DNA from: Alentia gelatinosa
Taxonomy: Eukaryota; Annelida; Polychaeta; Phyllodocida; Polynoidae
Length of the DNA: 64,000 nucleotides
Reading direction: 5' to 3'
Assembly: GCA_950022655.1 (NCBI GenBank)
Contig: OX465584.1
Coordinates: 50,326,723 to 50,390,722, forward strand
Shown here: one piece after another, positions 57,637 to 64,000 of the stretch
Layout: every line of letters begins with the position of its first letter
Position numbering within the stretch: the stretch's first letter is position 1
Position numbers and translations under genes: made by a program
Notes under the pieces: generated by a model
Databases searched by the model: none
The model's input: only the letters and a program-made list of their open reading frames with translations
What the model was told of the DNA's origin: nothing

Positions 57637-58379
57637 GACCTGACTCAAGTGTGGCAAGACTGTTTCCACTCTAGGCGGGAGGCGGGTGCCTAAATAACTC
57701 ACAGAGCCTCATGAAGTATGCGTGCAGGGTATTTAGGACAAGAAGTAAACCAATATTCTTGTCATTCGCTGTTACTTTGCGAAATGTTGAATGGTTTGAG
57801 GGACATGGATTTCCGTCTGCGAAGGACATGCAGCCAAGAAGGGTTTCAGTACACAAAGGTCAAGTCTGCTCAAATGAACCCTTCAGTGATTGACACGAGG
57901 TAGGGAGGGGGTTATTCACTTAGCGATGTCAACCCTACAAGTTCTGCTGAGCAAACATGTTACTCAGTCAGAACAGAGAAAACAAGCTCTGCTTCTTGAA
58001 AGGCTTCATTCATGTTTAGAGTTAGGAGACCGTTGCTATTTGTTACAAAGCAAAAATACACTGCATTGGGAATACTTTTACAAATAAAAGTTTACCATGA
58101 AATAGATACAGGTCCCAGGTATAAAGATACTCTACAAATCTTATAATTTCATATCATATGATGTTATAATGTAGTGATATAATGATAATGAGATGAAAAA
58201 TTGATAGTTAATAATCTCGGATAGGCTTACCAATATTGCCACAGTGTGAGTGACGAACTATTGATAGTAGCTCGATGTGAACCATTTACTTATTACACCT
58301 GATCGTCCTAATGATGGAAACTATTTACTGGGCTTACTGTCATAAATTGGAGAAGTGTGACCGGCAAGCGTCGGTGAGG
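57637..58379. other. non-coding stretch, nothing recognised
   Basis: No gene or bounded repeat seen. Confidence 0.35.
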
Positions 58380-58462
58380 GTATAAGACAGCAACATTAAC
58401 TATTATAATCGGTGATCGGATCGGTGAGAATCTGTGGTAAATGTCGCTGTCTTATGGGCTTT
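58380..58462. repeat. small relative of the Harbinger-like MITE
   Basis: GTATAAGACAGC and GCTGTCTTATGGGCTTTA face each other around ATCGGTGATCGGATCGGTGAG. The ends resemble ATAAGACACCGA of 15978-16266. Confidence 0.6.
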
Positions 58463-58919
58463 AGGCTATCTGAGATATATAAATTTTGGTGTGCAGTTCA
58501 AACTACAGATAGGACCACCGTTAAAATGTGTGTTGTTTCTTTTTCCGTTTTATTATTTTTCTACGTCCAAGTACTGATGTTCCTGTGAGTTATAAGTCGA
58601 TATATAAACCATAACTCAACTGCTGCTTTTCACATTACCTGTACAGCTCTTTGTGTGGCCTTGCATAGTGTTTATTTACTTCTTTAACCTGCCAAAAACA
58701 TGCTCCAGAGGGTGACAAATCCACGGGTGTGTATTTAGGATCCTCTACAGTTGACAGTGTTCTTTATCTACCTTGCCAATGTCCTTCGGGCTGTGCTTTT
58801 TTGTTATTGACCCTGTTTAAGCAGTCGCTTGGGCCTCTTGTTCGTCTCAGCCCTGGGGTTAATGAGATAAGTAAGTATGCTCTGCCTTTAAGAGAAGATT
58901 ACCTTCTAATCCAAAGGTT
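58463..58919. other. non-coding stretch, nothing recognised
   Basis: No gene seen. Confidence 0.3.
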
Positions 58920-59270
58920 GTGAGTCTATTACCATTGCAGTCACTTCTATATTAAAGACCAATCCTTCTCATACCATGTCCATGTGTGAACCGACCTCAA
59001 TTAACCAACAACAAAAAAGCGGTGCAATATGCAACCACCTTTCTCCTTCTTCCCCAGCAGTGGTAGACTATATCAAAGACCAGTCCTTCTCATACAATGT
59101 CAATGTTGTGTGGTGACCACGATGGTAAATGTTCAGGGCTGAGATTTCTACCAGAATGCATTTCGAGAGATTCGACCATCACCCTCGTGTTGTAAAAGCA
59201 ATGAGAAAAGCTGAACTTTGAGACCTGTTGTGGTTGACCAGACATTTGAAATCAAGCAAACAAAAGATAT
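58920..59270 (+). mobile_element. degraded SINE copy
   Basis: CCAATCCTTCTCATACCATGTCC, CAGCAGTGGTAGACTATATCAAAG, TGAGATTTCTACCAGAAT and a CAAGCAAACAAAAG tail. The head is eroded, and a second insertion-like CAACAACAAAAAAGC lies at about 59006. Confidence 0.75.
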
Positions 59271-59989
59271 TTGCCTTCACATTTCACACAAACTGGAGTG
59301 AATATATGTGAGCGTTGATTTAACGATGCATCTTATATATAGCAGGAAAGAGTAGTAATTTTAGTGTCTAATGTGCCATTTACTATTTTCATGAAAACAT
59401 GTTATAACAGCTATTCTTCAACGATATACATGTAGTCCAAATAGGTTATTGACCGAATAGACCTTAATGCCCAAACATATACTCGCTGTAATATTGATGT
59501 GAGCCAGACATGGTACGATGGATGATATATATTAATGTATAATTATTAACTACCATCGACTTTCTTGTTAATTATACCTGGTGTTCCAGGTGCACCACTG
59601 TAATAAATCGCCGACAAATATTTTAAGAATACATGTGTATTTTCTTATATTTCTTGCACTACATAGGATGTCATACCATACATCCTATATATATATATCA
59701 TATTTAATCTAACATGTTCATAAAACAGTGTAATTAGATATAATTAAGATTTACAACGATTCTCAGGGTCAGCTAGTAGAACTAGATGTAGGGCTTAAGC
59801 CACGTCTACATTTAGAGGTTAAACTGGCAGAGTAAACGTCAACCTGGACCCGTCACTTGATAGCACTGAGTCTGCCTATGAACCAATTTCCACTGGCCGA
59901 GGAAAACGCCCTTTGATTCTGTCGGTCGTTGACCAACTCAGTCTTTGGTGGTCTTATTGCATAATATATACACAATTAATCGGTGAACA
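59271..59989. other. AT-rich non-coding stretch, nothing recognised
   Basis: No gene seen. Confidence 0.3.
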
Positions 59990-60215
59990 CTTCTCTGTTT
60001 CCATTCACCGATCTGGCATCGGTGGTTCCCGACTGCAGATCGGTTGCAATTAATAGGCCAGTGGAAAATGTTTCTTTTACTAATGTTTCCACAGTGGGTA
60101 TGGTCGGACAGATGAACAAGGCTATTTTCTATAAGCCGACGAAAACGGCATCGATTATTCGAGTTCTCCTACAAGTCTGTAGGTGGTGGCCACCGATTGA
60201 CGTCGGTATCAATTA
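59990..60215. repeat. inverted-word repeat with CACCGATC motifs
   Basis: CATTCACCGATCTGGCATCGG, CCCGACTGCAGATCGGTTGC and CACCGATTGACGTCGG. The second motif is inverted near 23700-23725. Ends unclear, probably a decayed MITE. Confidence 0.5.
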
Positions 60216-60227
60216 ATCTGTGAGGTA

Positions 60228-60772
60228 GACTTGCTCAAGTCTTTGACTATGGACATTCTTGATTATATAAAATTAAGAAAAAGTATGTTGCAGTGTGACT
60301 GGTCCAGGAATGAAATCTGTATCGAGAAAAGGAGGGGTGGGGTTAGGCTGGCCTCAGTCCCTGTGTCCTACCCCTCCACCCCTTCTGAGTGACACAGGGA
60401 CTGGTCTCATCCGTAATCGGCCGTGTAGAGTGGCGCGATTTTGCGCCACACTCCCCAAGCAGAGGTCTGGCTACTGGTCAGGATATCTGCTGGGAGATTG
60501 ATACCCTCTCACTTTGATCTCAATCGAGACATAGTCAGGAGTAGGCGAAACCAGGGAACTGGAGGGGGGGAGGGGGGAGGGGGGAGGGGTAGAGGGAGGT
60601 ATAGGGTTACAGGGAGTGGCTTGGGGTCATAAACAGGAGATTCTGTTCATAGTGGACAAGTCTTTGATTCATGGGCCAGTCAGAGAAGGACACATGCTAT
60701 AATGAATTGTATTCCGATTTTCTTAAATCATTTAATGAATGTTCATAATCAAAGACTTGAGCAAGTCTAGGG
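60228..60772. mobile_element. TA-flanked element with about 55-bp inverted ends
   Basis: Left GACTTGCTCAAGTCTTTGAC...ATGGACATTC; right GAATGTTCATAATCAAAGACTTGAGCAAGTC. Both ends sit next to TA. The interior has CTGTGTCCTACCCCTCCACC (also near 17070 and 15270) and a G-rich block at 60560-60602. Half copies lie at 15260-15385 and, by short motif, at 29790-29850. No transposase. Confidence 0.75.
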
Positions 60773-61183
60773 TGGGGTAGGTGGAGGGATACAGGGACTT
60801 TTGTTATTGACATACTCAGGGAACAGTAAAGGACAAATTAAAAATATATTGGGTGACACGCACTCATTGCTTTGTGAAAAATTTTGATGGATGAGACAGG
60901 ATATTGGTCAAATCCTGTCTACTATCAGAGGAAAACAAGTGGTGTGCTGCGGTGGGTGTGTCAGTCCTTGTGTCTGGGCAGTGTGTGGAGGAATGCAGAT
61001 GGTCCAGTGATGGGTGTTAGAGAGGAGACAGGCCAAGGTCCTAGGCCTTGTTTACATGTCTGTCCAATCAGAATGAGTACGGAATCCCAAACATGAACAA
61101 TTATAAAGGATTTGGTGTTGTCCAATCAGTTGGACATTGCCGTAACCCACTTGGCATTCACCCAACCAGTCAGTTCTACACTG
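60773..61183. other. non-coding stretch, nothing recognised
   Basis: No gene seen. Confidence 0.3.
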
Positions 61184-61345
61184 CATTTAGGGGTCTAAAT
61201 ATTTCAAGCACCAGCCAATGATGTACTTTTGTCTGTAGTAATTGGTCATGGTCAGCAGAGCACTCTTCTGAGACGCTCAAAGACATACTGGTCCTCTGCA
61301 CCTTTACCCAGTCTACAAGCCTGGCCCATAGATAGTGAAGGGACT
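61184..61345. repeat. CTGACCATGACC family, inverted copy
   Basis: TATTTCAAGCACCAGCCAATG, TTGGTCATGGTCAGCAGAG and CTGAGACGCTCAAAGAC align in reverse with the family. Confidence 0.55.
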
Positions 61346-61819
61346 GTGTGTGAAGCAAGCTGAAAGTCTATGCGACTTCTCCCTAATCTAAGCAGCGTAT
61401 ATCAAGTTGTCCCACGCTCAATAATAACGGCGGTCTCACACTGTTGCTGAAAGTAGACTCATTTGAATATCTACCATGTACATTGGCGGTGACAGTGTTT
61501 GATGTACGTGGAATAGTCTCACCTCTTGACGGTATATTTAGTCGCGTGGTGGCAGGTGTAGATGTACCTGCTGGGGCTGCGATAGCCGGTCACGGCTAGA
61601 GGCTTGTAAATATTGGTCCTGACCTTTGACCCCTGCCTCAATATTGTGTTTCAAAATGGGAAACGGTCGGAGTAGGAGCGTGGACCCACAGGGATCCGCG
61701 TGAATGAGACTTTGTGGAGTGTTACCTCGTGTATGTCTGGGTCTGTCATTGTTGCCTAATCTGTATGTTTTTCCACATTGCTATATGGCTAGCGAAATAA
61801 ATAATTAGAAAGGACTAAA

Positions 61820-61935
61820 TAGAGGATTGTATAAGTTTAAATACTCCACAAATTTGAATGCACAATAATCGTTATCAAGACGTAGCCTAGTGACGATTAC
61901 CGCGCTATCCAAATAAGTATACAATTGCGTATACT
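61820..61935. repeat. foldback element, relative of 32600-32750
   Basis: ACTCCACAAATTTGAATGCAC, ATCGTTATCAAGACGTAGCCTAGTGACGAT (hairpin loop) and ATCCAAATAAGT. More diverged than the 32.6-kb copy. Confidence 0.6.
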
Positions 61936-63278
61936 TTTTTACGTTGTTCTTTTGGCAAAACTTCTACCAGAGGTGAGGTAAGGTTAGTAAGGTGTAACAT
62001 TACTCACTCTTTAGGAAAAATTTCCATATGAATATAACCGAAAAATTGTAATTGCTATATTTCCTTTCACAATTCCTCGCTCATTCATCAATGATAAACA
62101 TACTATTTGCTCCAAGTATTAAGCTGAGAGTGTTCTCCAACATTAGCCATGCATGCTTGCAGGCAGCACTGTAAAAGGGAATCCTTCAAACTGTGGGAGG
62201 TAGGGTGGGTGGTAGCGGGGTGAGACGTGCCAAAACCTGTCAGTCTGCCACGAGTGTAACCTGCCTGCTTTAAGTGCCGCCTGTGAGTCAGATCACCCTC
62301 GATCACGACGGCCTTTTTATGTCTGTGTTATACAGGATTATAGCACGTGCTTTAAAGGGTTAGAACCGACAGACCAAGTTGTTCCTGTGTCCACTGCCAC
62401 CCTTCAGACTGTCTGGTGAATGTGGGTAATGACACTTCAGCAACACCCAGGGTCTCAGCACACTGAATGTGTGAGATGAGGACGACAGACAAGCAGGACA
62501 CACAGTAGCATGATTGAGCCTTTAACCCCGAAGCCCATGATTGGCAGATCAACATCCTATAGACTGAGCTAGACCAGTACCCCTTGATAGATAAATTGGC
62601 ATTTTCTCATTATTTTGAAGTATGTAATAACGTTTTTACTTAGCCTGTACGTATACCGATTTTGGCCTTTAATCGCGCAACTACTTCCCTTTGTCTACTG
62701 CATCAGGGCCATAGTTAGGGGCCAAAAGACATAAAACGGCCATCAATACGGGCTCAGTAGCTACATTTCCTAATGATACCGCATGTGGAGTGCTTTACTC
62801 CGTAGTAACTGACGCTCAACTCTCTCTATGTATATTGTGCAAAATTAGTTACCAACTCCTTTCACCGACTATCTATTTGTAGTCAAGTGTTATCTAGTTT
62901 ATTATATACCTGTGCCAGTATGTTACACAAATACCAACCTCTGCTAGGGTATTGGTATTAAATATATACCGGCACAGTATGTGGTATAAAATGATGTACC
63001 ACCCTACTTTGAATACAAATTCTGATTGGCTGAAAAAAATTGCATTGACCTACTTATGAAATGCTGGCAGTGACTTGCAGCACTCCGCTAATTTATGTGT
63101 GCAAAGGATCACAGGAGTTGAAGGGAAAAAAAGAGTAAAAAATGTGCTTAGAGCATATTCTGTGCTTGACTTTCACTAAGATGTCAACAGATATACCAGC
63201 ACACTTTGAATCGTGCTTGGACAGCAGATTTCCTTCTGTAATTCATCAAATACTTATACTTGAAGGTATATAATAAAA
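61936..63278. other. non-coding stretch, nothing recognised
   Basis: No gene seen. The phrase ACACAAATACCAACCTCTGCTAGGGTATT near 62924 recurs in altered form near 9595. Confidence 0.35.
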
Positions 63279-63423
63279 TAAAAATGTATTACCTTACTGG
63301 TACATACTCACATACCTTGTTTCTTTTGATAAAAATATTCCACTCGCTCTGCGAGCTCGTGGAATATTTTTATCAAAAGAAACGCGGTATGTGAGTATGT
63401 ACCAGTAAGGTATATACATTTTA
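63279..63423. repeat. long palindrome, about 65-bp arms
   Basis: TACCTTACTGGTACATACTC on the left is mirrored by GAGTATGTACCAGTAAGGTA on the right. The arms continue through TTTCTTTTGATAAAAATATTCCAC to a loop TCGCTCTGCGAGCTC centred at 63351. Probably a young foldback MITE, since the arms differ at few positions. Confidence 0.92.
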
Positions 63424-63439
63424 TCTTAATATTGTCTTT

Positions 63440-63560
63440 TTTATTGAAGTTGAATGTCTTATTAATAAATGTCTTCTTTCTGTCTTTGCAGGTATGTATC
63501 TCTAGACAGATTGCTACTTCGGTTTCCTGAGGGAAGGTAGGGCAGTGTCATTTCCTTTAT
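63440..63560 (+). repeat. dispersed repeat with a fused acceptor/donor, copy 2
   Basis: TTCTGTCTTTGCAG|GTATGTATCTC (junction 63491|63492), then GGGAAG|GTAGG 45 nt later. Same repeat as 35934-36060. Confidence 0.6.
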
Positions 63561-64000
63561 TGGAGTATAAGAACCGGATGCATACTTTTCCTATAAAGGA
63601 ATTTCCTGTTACTGAGAAACAACAAATTAGCCAAGCGTAGCGTTCGACTTTGATACATGAGGATTGTGGTTCTTTACGGATGTCATTCCAGAGTTAATAA
63701 CACAAACGAACACGTGGCTGGAGTTAACAACACGAACGAACACGTGGTTTCTCTCTGTGGTGAATGAAATTTATTGTGAATGACCACAAACTTCTGAGGT
63801 GGGCATCCGTCATGAAGAGAGGTGGGGAAGTCGTCCTCCTGCTTCTGTGGTCAGATAAATGTACGTGGTTTTCCGGCAAGAAACGACCAGAAACCGAGAT
63901 GTAATGCGGCACTGGGTCATCTGTAGTCAGAGATGGGTTACTGACTCCCGCGTTGTGGGCGGTAGGGCTATTTGTAGACAGAGGCGTGCTACAAGGGTCT
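63561..64000. other. non-coding stretch, nothing recognised
   Basis: AACACGAACGAACACGTGG-type phrase is duplicated at 63700 and 63729. No gene seen. Confidence 0.35.

Overview
The window is eukaryotic and almost entirely non-coding. Open frames are short and random outside one mobile element, splice-site consensus sequences are present, and the background is packed with dispersed repeats, foldback elements and minisatellites. The tRNA-headed SINEs ending in A/C-rich CAAACAAAC tails, the many MITE families and the intact DIRS-type retrotransposon suggest a marine invertebrate, perhaps a mollusc. That taxonomic call is inference, not something the sequence proves.

Layout. 1-8 kb holds dispersed repeats, a 22-bp minisatellite (2.65-3.08 kb) and tRNA-derived SINEs (5.46 and 6.8 kb). 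8-10.8 kb holds an array built from a transposon-end-like motif, a textbook recursive splice site with its exon (8.98 kb) and three inverted-repeat elements. 13.8-14.5 kb holds a likely first coding exon and a second exon of an unrecognised gene on the + strand. 15-25 kb is dense in MITEs, with one TAA-flanked Harbinger-like element at 16.0 kb. 26.0-27.65 kb is a GC/CpG-rich promoter-like block ending in a second possible first coding exon with an ideal start context and splice donor. 28-51 kb reads as intron or intergenic DNA with nested MITEs, minisatellites and a 1.7-kb satellite of 66-bp units. 51.9-57.55 kb is a complete DIRS-like tyrosine-recombinase retrotransposon. 57.6-64 kb returns to repeats and foldbacks.

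The only complete protein-coding system is the DIRS element: Gag, then reverse transcriptase/RNase H, then a tyrosine recombinase. All three frames are intact and the visible catalytic residues are present. Its termini fit the DIRS scheme exactly: the right end joined to the left end is the reverse complement of an internal complementary region, as expected for integration through a circular intermediate.

The most unusual signal is a set of three tiny palindromic insertions (22-30 bp, core ACGAGTAT...ATACTCGT). Each is bordered by a different perfect 9-10 bp direct repeat, and one splits the box B of a SINE so that the empty site can be read off. They behave like transposed units, yet are far too small to be ordinary MITEs.
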